28,473 nt of DNA, from contig JAMYHX010000531.1 of NCBI GenBank assembly GCA_025529335.1, positions 1 through 28,473 on the forward strand, given 5' to 3'. Under the pieces are notes generated by a model that worked only from the letters and a program-made list of their open reading frames with translations, did not search any database and was not told where the DNA came from. A program made the position numbers and the translations under genes. This stretch comes from Rhizopus sp. PT2906 (lineage: Eukaryota; Mucoromycota; Mucoromycetes; Mucorales; Rhizopodaceae). Position 1 is the first letter of the stretch. Each line of letters starts with the position of its first letter. Shown one piece after another: positions 1-10,759 of this stretch.

Positions 1-571
1 TACTACAGAAAATTATCTTCTCCTTTATTCTCTGCACAGAAACCACAGAGACCACATCGTCATCATTCGATACAAGGCATCTCATCCAGTGAGCCACCTA
101 AAGGTATAGTTGTGTACACAGGCTTGATTTTGAAACCTGTATGATTTACTCGCTTAATATAGATTCATTTTCTACCGGCAATAACCTGTCATCTTCTCCA
201 CCTCCACCTCCACCTTTATCGCCTCGCACACTACGACAGAGTGCATCACAACTGACCAATCAATCCATGTACCTCTCCCCCTCTTCTTCTTCAAGTACCA
301 CAAGCACCACAACTCCTTCACCCAATATGCAATCATCTACCTCTACGCCTACATCGAATAATGAATCATCATGGACACAACCTACTCCTATTCCAAGCCT
401 AATGGGTAAAGCATAGTATTGTGTTTTTTATAGACAAACCATTAACATGCTTATTTAGATCAACTCTCAAAACTCACATTCGTTTCTACCGCCATGGATT
501 ATACTGCAGTGCAATATCCTATTTACCCAATCACTCCACCTCCTATTCCACGTCCTTCATCCCAACCATAA
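1..571 (+). CDS. Pro/Ser-rich protein, 3' end only (unrecognised)
   Basis: Partial gene whose start lies before the window. I read three exons: 1-103, 163-405 and 459-571, stop TAA at 569-571. Introns 104-162 and 406-458 have GT..AG ends, and both fall in phase 1, so the codon rebuilt at each join is GAT (Asp). The frame stays open throughout. The visible C-terminal part is low-complexity: a run of six prolines, Ser/Thr tracts (for example SPSSSSSTTSTTTPSPN), then a better-ordered tail containing DQLSKLTFVSTAMDYTAVQ and PITPPPIPRPSSQP before the stop. Nothing identifies a family; such tails are common in fungal signalling or regulatory proteins, but that is only a remark on composition. RAD51 starts 130 bp downstream on the same strand. 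The second intron is supported because reading through it would end the protein early at 416 and lose the proline-rich ending. Confidence 0.6.
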
Positions 572-701
572 AACAGTTTTGTTTTTTGTTGTCAAAAGAT
601 AAATATATAAATATTCCCCCCTTCTCCTTCTCTCTCTCTTTCCCTTCCTCATTAGCCATATCTCTCTTATTGATTATTCTTTTTCTTTTTTTATATACAT
701 T

Positions 702-2136
702 ATGAGTAATAGTAGTAATAGTAATAATAATAAACTCAAGCCCACTGAGGACAGTGTCATTATAACACAACAAGAAGAAGTGATACATGAACAAAATAGC
801 TCTGCCTATCTCATTACTACTTTGGAGGTCCTCTCTTTTTCTATACCTTTTTTTGGAGAAATGCATTTACATTTATTCTAAATAGAAATACGGAGTAGCT
901 CTTTCAGATGTTAAAAAGCTTCAAGCTGCTGGATTCTATACTCTCGAATCCATCGCCTATTCACCAAAGAAAGCAGTACTCGCCATCAAGGGTTTGTCAG
1001 AAGCCAAGGTAGACAAAATTTATAAAGAAGGCAAAGCTATTGGTATATTGTTGTTGTTGTTGTTAAGATTGACTAACCAATGATCACACAGTAAATATGA
1101 TGATTGACACTGGATTTACAACTGCCATGGAAATTCATTCGAGAAGAAACGAGATGATCTATATTACTACAGGTTCCAAGGAACTTGACCGAGCATTAGG
1201 TGGTGGTATAGAAACAGGGTCAATCACTGAGCTCTTTGGTGAGTTTCGTTCCGGAAAATCTCAATTGTGTCATACATTAGCTGTTTCATGTCAGGTAAAC
1301 TATGTATTTGGTAACATGTCATGTGTTTAATTTCTATTTATTAGCTCCTGATTGAAAATGGAGGCGCAGAGGGCAAGTGTCTTTACATTGATACCGAAGG
1401 CACCTTCCGTCCAAGTAGAATTCTCTCCATTGCAACCAGGTTTTGTTTTTGTTCGTTATGGTAACATGAATTTATTTCTAATCAAATATTAGATTTGGCT
1501 TGGATAGTGAAACTTGTTTAAATAACATTGCTTATGCTCGTGCCTATAATGTAGATCACCAAGCTGCTCTGTTGGTCCAAGCGTCTGCAATGATGGCCGA
1601 AACAAGGTTTAAACCAACATGTTACATACCCCCCCTTTTTTAATGTATCTATAGATTTTCATTGTTAATAGTGGATAGCGTCATCGCCTTGTACCGTACA
1701 GATTTTGCGGGAAGAGGTGAACTTTCTTCACGCCAAGTGCATCTTGGAAAGTTCTTGAGAAGCTTACAAAGGATTGCTGATGAAGTAAATTATACACAAT
1801 TATCTGTTCCATGACTCACTTGTTTCTAGTTTGGGGTGGCTGTTGTCATTACAAATCAAATGCTGTCTACTGTAGATGGCACAAATATGTTTACAGCTGA
1901 TCCCAAAAAGCCCACAGGTGGAAACATTATGGCTCATGCTTGCACTACAAGGTATAGTGTATACCCAAGAAAAAAAAAAAAGGGAAAATAAGATTAATGA
2001 CTCCCAAATTAGACTTTATCTTCGTAAGGGTAGAGGTGAAAATCGTATCTGTAAGGTTTATGATTCCCCTTCGTTACCTGAGACGGAAGCAACATTTGCT
2101 ATCTTTGAAGAAGGCATAACAGATGCTCAAGAATGA
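702..2136 (+). CDS. RAD51: Rad51 recombinase (RecA-family strand-exchange protein)
   Basis: Eukaryotic Rad51, which forms nucleoprotein filaments on single-stranded DNA and drives homologous pairing in double-strand-break repair. Eight exons: 702-827, 886-1042, 1092-1294, 1345-1439, 1493-1606, 1655-1784, 1830-1951, 2013-2136, giving 356 aa, close to the usual 340-350. Visible in order: helix-hairpin-helix N-domain (about 43-92, ending IKGLSEAKVDKIYKEGKA); polymerisation motif F103-T-T-A106; Walker A GEFRSGKS at 144-151; CLYIDTEGTFRPSR; Walker B LLIVDSVIAL; the GRGELSSRQ segment; L2 region through DPKKPTGGNIMAHA; and the C-terminal RLYLRKGRGENRICK. Walker A has Ser for Thr at 148 and 151 relative to the usual GEFRTGKT, which is still a legal P-loop. 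Several L2 residues also differ from the common Rad51 sequence. RGRGE..ICK and GFTTA..IH favour Rad51 over Dmc1. A diverged second Rad51 copy cannot be excluded. The upstream region is pyrimidine-rich. Confidence 0.93.
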
Positions 2137-2156
2137 TGATTATAATATATTGAAGC

Positions 2157-2162
2157 AATAAA
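2157..2162 (+). terminator. Poly(A) signal candidate for RAD51
   Basis: AATAAA lies 20 bp after the RAD51 stop codon, a normal place for a fungal polyadenylation signal. Call rests on the hexamer and its position only. Confidence 0.4.
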
Positions 2163-2196
2163 CTAGAATCATTCAATAGTAATAATAGTAGTAGTA

Positions 2197-2202
2197 TTTA
2201 TT
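2197..2202 (-). terminator. Poly(A) signal candidate for VTI1
   Basis: TTTATT on the plus strand reads AATAAA on the minus strand, about 10 bp past the VTI1 stop. With the RAD51 signal 35 bp away in the opposite direction, the two mRNAs probably overlap at their 3' ends. Confidence 0.35.
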
Positions 2203-2212
2203 GTTTTGAATA

Positions 2213-3171
2213 TTAGAATAGTTTGCTCCAGATAACCAGTACAATCAGGGCAATTAGGATAATAATGATGGCTGCTGTAATCAACTTGTTTGTAGCCATA
2301 CTATGACATCAATTAGATTTCTTCATTTCTTTTCTCCTTCACATGGCTTACTTACCGTCTAGCCATGCCTTTTAAGGTCCTTGAAGCTTTATCGATGTGT
2401 GAATCAGCTTCTGCAAGCTATTTTTTTACTTATTAACAACAAAACATGATCCAGACTGTCATCACTTACTGTATCTCTTGCTCTTATCAATGTCTCACGT
2501 TGACCTTTTAATGTGCTAAGGATATTGATTCCAATACCTTCTGTCTCTAATGCCAAGCGATGACTGTCTTCTAAGCGACGGCTTGACTGTGCAAGGCGTT
2601 CTGTTCCACTCAACAATCGTTGTCGTTGGTCCATAGTGGATGCATCATAGTCACTCTGAAGATCATCATTATTTCCCAGGCCGCCAAGCAATTCTTCTCG
2701 GTCTGTATTTTTAGGTATAATAGCCGTCGTTCGTCTCTGTTGTTTTTATATGAGTATATTAGATATATTATAATATCTTTATTACCAAGTCTCTCTTTAA
2801 TTTCTCTACTTCAGACTTGTAAAGTCTTAATTTTGCTTGTAAACGAGTACGTGAAGGTGTTGGAACATTCAACACTTCCATTTCCATTTGTCCCAACTAT
2901 ATATAAGCATATTAATAATTATTCCACTAGCGTTTATTTTACATACAATTTCATCTGCTTCGTCCAGTTCTCTTTCTACTGCACGAATAGTTGCTTTCCT
3001 TTCCTCTTTTTTTATAATATAAATATGGTTTAAAGGAGTTAAATACTTCTTTATCTTTTTTTTTTTACCTCCTTTTTGATTCGGTATCTGTTTCTCTATT
3101 TTACTCTTTATAGAATCTGCAATTGAAGTAAAATCTTGTTCATAATTAGCAAATAAGTCTGACGTGGCCAT
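2213..3171 (-). CDS. VTI1: Vti1-type Qb-SNARE
   Basis: Vesicle-fusion SNARE of the Golgi, endosome and vacuole routes. Six exons, in transcription order 3171-3069, 3005-2947, 2896-2786, 2736-2470, 2417-2356, 2300-2213, joining in frame to 229 aa, the usual Vti1 length. Seen: an N-terminal three-helix (Habc-like) region beginning MATSDLFANYEQDFTSI, the family-typical EMEVLNVP..SR and KSEVEKLKRDL segments, a SNARE helix at about 135-200 with RLALETEGIGINIL and a central glutamine near Q170, the hallmark DKASRTLKGMARRMATNKL, and a C-terminal hydrophobic anchor at about 208-225 with only four residues after it. This is a tail-anchored protein with its bulk in the cytosol. The first intron's acceptor follows a run of seven A residues and was chosen because it alone keeps the frame. 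Convergent with RAD51, 76 bp between stops. Confidence 0.93.
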
Positions 3172-3398
3172 CTTTGTTTATATAAAAGAAAAAAAAAAAA
3201 AAGAAAACATCAACTGTTCTGCTTAAGAATTAAAACCAACACTCCGACACAGCTCACGTGTAACAGTTTCAAAGCTGTAAAGATTTTAGTATTCCATAGT
3301 TTTTTAAACAAGTAGATTTTATTTTAAACAAATGTCATCTCTCTTTTGTCAAGCTCTTCAGGAAGAAGCAGACTGCAGCCACTTTCTCTTACTGGCTT

Positions 3399-4284
3399 CT
3401 AGTTAGCTTTTGAAACGAGATTTGTCAGGCTTTCTCTTTCCTCATGTTCGTCGCTGAGCTCTGGTGATACCACATAGCTGTCGTGCTCTTTCCTCATTTT
3501 TTGCAACGCATCAACAGAAGAGGTCATTTCTTCTTGCAGTTTATATGTAAATCTGTCCAAGCCTAATATATGGACAGAATGATCCTCTGTTTCCGGGACA
3601 TCAGCTACAGCAATTCTTTGCAATATTTGCACGTCTAAGGAAGCAAATTCAAGAGACCAAAGATTGAGCTTCTTTTCTTTGGCATGCATGAAATGTATAC
3701 GCAATTGATAAGTTGCTGCCCTTGTAGTGTATGGATACTTCTTGTAAGCATGTGTTATCATTGAAATAGCACCAAAGGCACCCTTCACATGGCCATTCGA
3801 AGCGACCTTTATCATTCAAGCCATAGTGCCCTGATCTCTCCAAGAGGCAAATTTCAATCTCCTCAAACTTCGCCACAGCATCGACATTGTAAAACTCGTC
3901 TGTTGAAGACAGAAGCACTTCTCTGGAAAACAAACCTTAAACAACTGTTGGCTACATGCCATTTCGAACAATGGCCAGATCAACTTATGGTTGAACAAGT
4001 GTACATGTATTCGAAGTATCCATACACGAAGGTTGTTTCTTTGTTACCTTCATCAACTTTGTAAAGATGGCTGTCATTAGTAAGAGCCTTCAAGACTGTT
4101 CTTTTGTTGCCTGTCGATAATTCTTGTAGCATGCTTCTTGAAAACAAGCTATACTTCTTGAAGAAGGGATTCGATCACCTGTTGCTTGTTATCACCAAAC
4201 AGCTGATACAAGTCTTCTGGATAATGTGGCTTGCAAGTAATGGGATAGCTACACTCAATTACACGGGCTTTCTCTAAGCTAAAT
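3399..4284 (-). pseudogene. Decayed protein-coding gene, unrecognised
   Basis: Coding-like minus-strand stretches follow one another but sit in different frames. In order: 4284-4149 (includes CKPHYPEDLYQLFGDNKQQ, ends at a TAG), about 4148-3987 (SMLQELSTGNKRTVLKALTN, then a TGA), about 3987-3930 (NHKLIWPLFEMACSQQLFK), 3930-3795 (DEFYNVDAVAKFEEIEICLL), and finally 3800-3399 (AYKKYPYTTRAATYQLRIHF, then KLNLWSLEFASLDVQILQRI, closing with an acidic, charged tail and a stop at 3399). At least four frame changes within 0.9 kb, none explained by a good intron, point to a broken gene of roughly 290 codons. I recognise no domain. It lies upstream of VTI1 in the same direction, in otherwise empty DNA. 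A remnant of a repeated or transposon-associated gene is possible but unproven. An upstream exon before 4284 is also possible, since a GTAAAC..TTTAG intron-like segment precedes it. Confidence 0.5.
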
Positions 4285-5672
4285 GTTGAGTTAGTTTTAA
4301 ACAGGAACAACAGTGCATGTGAGACAGTTTACCAGATTCGTGGCCAGAATGTGGTCCAAGGTTGTATGAGGTTTGTTATTTTTCCAATTAGTGACGTAAG
4401 TAATTTAATTTGCACGTCAAACAGCATATTTATCGTAACTAACTTATAAGAACTACATCTTGTAAAAAAACGATTACTTGAAGAAAGAAAAATAAAAGAA
4501 AACTGACCACAAATGCGTTATTCTTATATGACGCGCTATGCTCAATTCTCATTGGACATGCTTAATTCATGCAATAACCCTGTTTTATCAAAATGATGCT
4601 ATTTTTTATGATGAGCTCTCAGCATATTAAAGAAATTATTACAGACTCATCGACAAATGCCCCTCTTATACTTCAGTGTTGTACGCAGTGTTGTGTAGGT
4701 GTGATTTGTCTAGTGCTGTTTGCTGTGCATATGAATTGCTTATGTCACTAAGTATGAAAATGCAGTGAAAATGCGCTGTGCAAATAGCAAAACCCGTATT
4801 TGTGCATATGCGTAGTGTTTCAAAAAAAAAATACGAGCTAAAGAATGTTGAAAGGTACAAGACAGCTGAAAGATGTTGATAAAGAATCAAAAATCAACTC
4901 ATCTCTCCTGTTAACTCTGCTAACCAGGTTCTCCTGTGCGAATGTCGCCCTGCCATTTCAAAATTTTGGAGCTAAGCCAACAAGGGGAATTGAATTTATG
5001 ACACGACATCACCTTCGAACTTCATGTGTGCGATGATTGGCGAAGCCTCTTCTCCAATCATATTCCAAGACTACGAATCAAGGAACAAGCTGGAAAACAG
5101 CCAATTATATTGAAGTTATGTATAAGCATATATATATGTATATTCTTTCAGATAACAATTGAATCTCTAGCAAAAACATATAAATAAGCTTGTTGTTTTA
5201 TTGAAATAAAGATGACCTTTTTTTATTAGTTGTTTCTTGTAAAATCATAAAATATTCTGGTCAAGAAGCGCAAAAGAAACTACATAAAATACAGTAAAAT
5301 ACATAAAGTCAAAAGCTAGTCTATATGATCAAACATAGCGATGTGCTTGTAAACATCCATTCGAATTTGTCATAGTACTTTCATAGGGGGAGAATTCTGC
5401 CGTGCGAAATATACACTTTCCCAGTGAGATCTTCAAATACAAGTGAGGGGAAATATAAAGAACTGCTTCACCATTGACTATATCGTTTTAATAATAAGTA
5501 ACTTGAGAAAAGTCCAAGGATTTTAATGATTATTTTATGTCTTCATAGTTGACAGTAGACGCCTTTAAGCTCCTTCAAACCCCGATTTGCTCGCTCTTTT
5601 ATGTTTCCAGGTGTAAATTTGTTCTCCCCCTTCTTTTTTCATATAAAATAAATTGGATAGTTCTTTTTTATA
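4285..5672. other. Intergenic, no supported gene
   Basis: AT-rich DNA between the decayed gene and CLASP. The short open frames here have no family resemblance and no codon bias. The last 60 bp before the CLASP start are T-rich, as in other promoters of this window. Nothing else seen. Confidence 0.5.
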
Positions 5673-8600
5673 ATGACAATTCATAGTAAAGAAGACTCTT
5701 CTGGAGATGTGGATGCTATTCAGGTTTGCCATTCTTTAAAAGTAATAAATAAAGAAAATAACATGATGGCAGGTTTATAGTGCAAAAGAGTTGGACCATG
5801 AATTTTCAGAGATGCTTAAATATTATCATGACAAAGAAACAGAATTCAACTGGGAGGCAAGAGAGAGATCTATCACACGTATAAGAGGAATACTTCGAGG
5901 AAATGCTCCAGAGGCCTATTTGGACGTCCTTGTCCAAGGCATAAAGCATATGATAGACGGCATTATTAAGGCTGTAAGGACTATTGCTTTTTTTTTTATA
6001 TATTCATAAACACTCAAATATTCTGTAGGTTGAAAGTTTACGTACACAGCTTGCAATCAAAGCACTCTTACTAGTTGGAGACATTGGTATCTATATCGGC
6101 AAACACCTCGATGCTTATATTTATGATCAACTGTTGATGTGTATGATGCGGTGTGCTGGTATCACCAAGAAGATGGTTGCAACAGCATCAATGCAAGCAA
6201 CCATTACTTTCTTAAAGCACACTTCATTTTATCCTAAATGCGTCAACATGTTCTCTATGGCCATGAATGACAAGAACACACAGGTGCGATTGTTTACAGT
6301 ACACTACATCAAAACTTTACTGCAAACGCACGCACATCGAGATCATACCCGGCATATCATGGATAAGACAAGTTGCACGGATCAGTTTGAGACTCTTATC
6401 AACAAAGGATTAAATGATGCCACACCGTCTGTTAGAGAAATTTGCAGAGAAGCATTTTGGATATTTTGGGAGCATTGGAGAGATCGAGGAGAACAGTATG
6501 TATGATAACAAGAAGTAAAGGTAAAGACTAATCCCTTTTCTAGTTTACTCAAGCAACTACCCCCAACTGCTCAAAAACAACTAGAGAAATCAAAGATTAG
6601 TAACAATAAACCCGTGAGAACTATCAATAGTCCTACCAACTCAAGCGGCTCTTTGAGAGCCTCTAGCTCCCTCGGCCGTCATGATTTGGCCATCTCTCCT
6701 TCAAACTCTACGCTTTCAAACGGATCGACTGGTTCTGACCACCACCCTGTGCCACTCAAGAGCTCTCTTTCCCGTCGAAGCGGCTCGCCACACCTCCATC
6801 GATACGGCTCACCACCAGCAATGCCTTCTCAGCTTCACAACTCCCCCTCACCTCCACCCACATCATCTCCGCCTGTACGAAAGACGCGCGTACCAGCACT
6901 CAATAGAAAAAAATCAGCTGTAGCTCTAGGCACGGGAGCCAAACGAAAGGCGCCCAATTTTTATACTCTTTTGCATAGCGAAGACTTTAGCATGCGTATA
7001 GACGGCATTCATCAACTCGCCAAGAAACTGAGTGCCTATCCATATTCAACCCAGCCGGAGCTTGAACAGATCCAACTAGAGACGACACCCACAACCCATG
7101 TTGACGGCGAGACACTCAAGGGTATCGTGCTCCAGCAATTTGAGGACCCATTTCATTTCTTGATCTATGAAACCCTGTCTAGCTGGGAATGCGTGACCTG
7201 CGTGATGCTCAGGTTACTGACCTTTGAAGAATACATACCTCGACTCATTCTCGATGCATACATTGACGAACCGGCTCGTCGTAATGAGGTTGATCTCGTG
7301 AGATACAAAGAGGGCAAGCTTGCCCTGAAGCGTGCCAAACTTTTTCTACAGCATGAACATCCTGGCCTAGTCGACTTAATCTTTACGAGCCTTTTACAGT
7401 TTGGAGGGTTTGGTGCGGCAACACCTAGGATACAGACGCTGGGTGCTCGAAAGGACATCTTCAAATTACCTGCAAACAGACGTAAACTGACCAAAGAGTT
7501 TATCGTGTGGATGGATGAGCTGGTGGTCCCAATGATTGGTCTTGAAGAACCGATTGACTTGGCGGACCCTAGCTATGAAGGTATACCCGATCAGTACATC
7601 CATTCGGATCATAGTACGGCCACTCAATGGTTCGAGTCCGATATAAATATTCGACATTGTCTAGATATCCTCTTGCCACTCGTAACAGCTCACAGCTCCG
7701 GGTCACTCTGGCATGGTCCTTTGATCACTTTTATGAAGCATCTCAGATTGTTGAACCAGAGGCTATTCGATTCCATCACGGCTGGTTATGATGAGAATAC
7801 AATGAACAAGATCTGTCGAGCGCTTGGTATTCACATTCGCATTGAACCTGCCATGGTTGCGCCCCCTGTTGAGCAAGAAGAAGAGCAGCCTCAGATTGAA
7901 AAGAAATTAGATAATGTTGATCAAGTCGCTGAGGTAAAGGACGAGCTCCCAGCAGCGCTTGTTCCTATACCAGAGATTGTTACTCCCAAGGAACAAGAGC
8001 AAATTGTGCCTGAACAACAAGAGGAGTATACGCCAATACAAGAAGAAAAGAAGGATCAGCCTTCCTTTGTTGATACTTATGATGAACCATTGGAGCAACC
8101 GTCTGAAGAGCAGCAGGAATATGAGCCTCCTAAAGAGACACAACCAGTTTATGCTGAAAAACCGGTCGTGATGGAAGCGTACTCACCCAGTGAAGAAGAG
8201 CAGCAAAAGACACCTGAACTTCCTGATGTAGTCTATAGCAGCAAACCACACAAGGTCGAACAAAAAGCACCTGATCTAGCAGAAGTTATGTATGATAAAC
8301 GACTAGAAGAAGAGGAACAAAGTCGATTGAAGTCACCTATTCCTGATTATTTCCAATCCAGCATGATACCTCCTTTAGCATCCAACTTTTCTCCGAATAC
8401 AGTCATGGAAAACGGCTTTTATGCCAATGGAGATGCTGGAGGAATACTGGTAAGAGCAGAGTTGTCAACATGACACTGTCAACTTACTGTTTTCTTTTAA
8501 TAGTATGCAAATCATGCATCGACTGAACGGTCAACGCCTGTTGCAGAAATGAGCGCATCCCCTCAACAACAGCCATTGGAGCAACCTCCAGGTGTGGGAC

Positions 8601-9728
8601 AACTGCAGCCGAGCGAGCCAAATAAGGAAAAGTACCCAGAACCTCAATTTGTACCATTTTTCCATCCTGAAAAAGTCAGCTACTCCTGCCCAGTATTCGA
8701 ATCAAACACAAGATCAACAACAACGGTATCTGTACGCGGAGGCAAAGACAAGACGGTACTGCTCTATGCTCTCATTGATAAATTGAAATCTTTATCGAAC
8801 AATATGTCAGATAACATCAATACGTTTAGAAAGCTGACAAGGTTATTAAAGGAAGTACCTATCCGAAGACGATGGGATCAAGGGGGCAACGAAGAGGCCG
8901 GGAACGAAACGTGGGCAGGAGGAAATGGGGATGGAGGTAATTTTGTAGAACTAGTGCAGAGTATCTTGTTACACTTGGAACAACCACCGAGTAGATGCAC
9001 GACAAGTGCGTTAGAGTGCATACGACAGTTGGCTATGACGCAATCTGGATTATTCAAATTTTATGAACGCAAGTCCAACAGCAAAGGTATGACGTTAGAA
9101 TCACAACTGATGGAGAAGTTGTTAGAGTTGAGATCCGATGAGAATCCTACGGTAAACAAAAACAATAACAAAAAATAAACAAGTATAACTGATGTATACA
9201 ATCCAGATTTGTATCGCTGCAGAAGATGCTTTAGATGCAGTCTTGAGCACGCTAACGCCACCTACAGCATTTGAAATGCTGATGGCCTTTGTTGTTTACA
9301 GGTCTGTGATTGCTCCTTATGATGAGCATTCTATATCTGGTAGTCGATACCACCCTGTTGGTACTGCATTTACTTATATTGCAAAATGGGTTAAAGAGCT
9401 CAATGATGTGTTTTACATTGAAGAATGGATGGCTAAGGGGGCTGTCAATGCTTTTTTCAAGGTGATTTTTTCACATATAAAAATGGCGCTAATATATATA
9501 TATATTAATGCATGTAAATCATAGGGAATGAATAGCTCTTTAGTCAACATTCGTAAATCGTGCGTAGAAGCGATTGTTGCCCTTCACGAAGTGGTAAATG
9601 ATGACATTTATCTTTATTTGGTTGACTTGAGGGAAGATCAATCCAATTTAATAAGACATTATGTGGCCAAATCCTTAAAAAAGAAAGCAAGTCTTCGAAA
9701 CATAAGGGAAGCACACCAATATCTATAA
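5673..9728 (+). CDS. CLASP-family microtubule-binding protein (Stu1/Cls1-like)
   Basis: CLASPs bind microtubules and promote rescue and spindle stability. Seven exons: 5673-5723, 5773-5973, 6029-6495, 6544-8449, 8504-9151, 9207-9461, 9525-9728, joining in frame to 1243 aa, somewhat shorter than yeast Stu1. Domains by eye: N-terminal CLASP_N TOG array (about 18-235) with NWEARERSITRIRGILRGN and a closing NDATPSVREICREAFWIFWE; a basic Ser/Pro-rich linker (about 264-365); a central HEAT/TOG region (about 375-673) beginning NFYTLLHSEDFSMRIDGIHQ; an acidic Glu/Gln/Pro-rich linker (about 680-860); and a C-terminal HEAT block (about 890-1243). Two SxIP motifs, the EB1-binding signature, sit at the end of the acidic linker: SPIP at 837-840 and SMIP at 846-849. 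The first exon is only 17 codons; its end was set by the GTTTGC donor and the in-frame VYSAKELDHEF start of exon 2. The TOG resemblance is strong; the central and C-terminal boundaries are rough. Confidence 0.9.
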
Positions 9729-9829
9729 TTCTATACCCTTTCTTGACCCATACCACACACACACACATTTATATATAAAAATGAATAACTGTGAAAATCA
9801 CTAGTAATACGACTTGTTAGTGATCACCC

Positions 9830-9860
<31 letters not shown>

Positions 9861-10759
9861 CATTGCATAGTTATATCTTCATTCGTAATTTAAACGTTTA
9901 GCTCTTTTATAAAGTGACGTTGATGTCTTTTTTATCTACTCATTATAATAAACATTCTTGTGCAAAGAAAGAAAGACAAGAGAGACAGAAAAAAAAAAAA
10001 AGAAGGGGGCAAGGAAGGAAAGGAGAGAAAAGAAGGGGGAAGCCTTGTTGAGTTGGCTGTTAAAGAAGAATGATTGTATAAAATCAGGAACTAAACATTT
10101 TTACGCAATAAGGGGATAATAAAATGTATACTCACAGACAAAAATATCAAAATATTTATACTTTTCTACTCATTGATTACATACTTAATACAGAGTCTTT
10201 GTATATCGGAATTATACAAGGGGGGAAACAACAAGAAAGGTTCCCTTCTTTCTCTTTCTTTCTTTCTCCTCTTTGTAAGAAAGGATTTAATAATACTTTT
10301 TATGGAAAGTGGATCACTTTTTTTTTGGTTGTGTTATTTTATGAAATAGATTCTTTTTATTTTCCCTCCAAAAAGTGAAAAAAGGAAAAGATTTAAATTT
10401 GTGCAAAAGATTAGACTCAAGTTGTCATATTTAGAGAATGAACCCCATATCAGAGAATAAGAAGAGAGAATAAGCGAAGAACCTTTAAGAAGGATAACAG
10501 TATTTACATGACGACACGGATACTTTAATTAAAATGATAAATAAAAAAAAAGGTGTATGAACTTTACCAATGTATTTAATAAATTCATCAACTGGCTTCT
10601 TTCTCTATTTCTCTTTTTTCTCTTTACTGACAATACTCTTCCCCCTTTTTTTATTTCTTTTTTTTTCTTTCTATCCGATACGTTATTAAATCCTCATCTT
10701 TATCTTCATTCCTTTTACTCTTTTTTCTCTTTCTCTTTCTAATATATATATACATCACT
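9729..10759. promoter_or_regulatory. Long upstream region of the TEA factor gene
   Basis: About 1 kb without a supported gene. It holds an ATT-repeat, a purine-rich tract on the plus strand (about 9964-10042, mostly A and G), and pyrimidine-rich tracts (about 10222-10270 and 10584-10740). The last ends in TA repeats just before the TEA start codon. Pyrimidine tracts before the ATG are common in fungal promoters; the length suggests an extended promoter or long 5' UTR. An 84-codon open frame at 10124-10378 has no family features and I do not call it. Confidence 0.4.
9832..9860. repeat. (ATT)n microsatellite
   Basis: Uninterrupted TTA/ATT triplet repeat of about nine units, roughly 105 bp after the CLASP stop. 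Confidence 0.9.

Noticed and set aside
421..866. Overlapping open frames on both strands between the first gene and RAD51
   Set aside because: They cross the spliced tail of the first gene, the T-rich RAD51 promoter and RAD51 exon 1.
4845..5036. 63-codon plus-strand frame upstream of CLASP
   Set aside because: No splice, family or codon-use support; isolated in AT-rich DNA.
10124..10378. 84-codon frame upstream of the TEA gene
   Set aside because: Composition follows the local AT and pyrimidine bias; no domain, no conserved motif.
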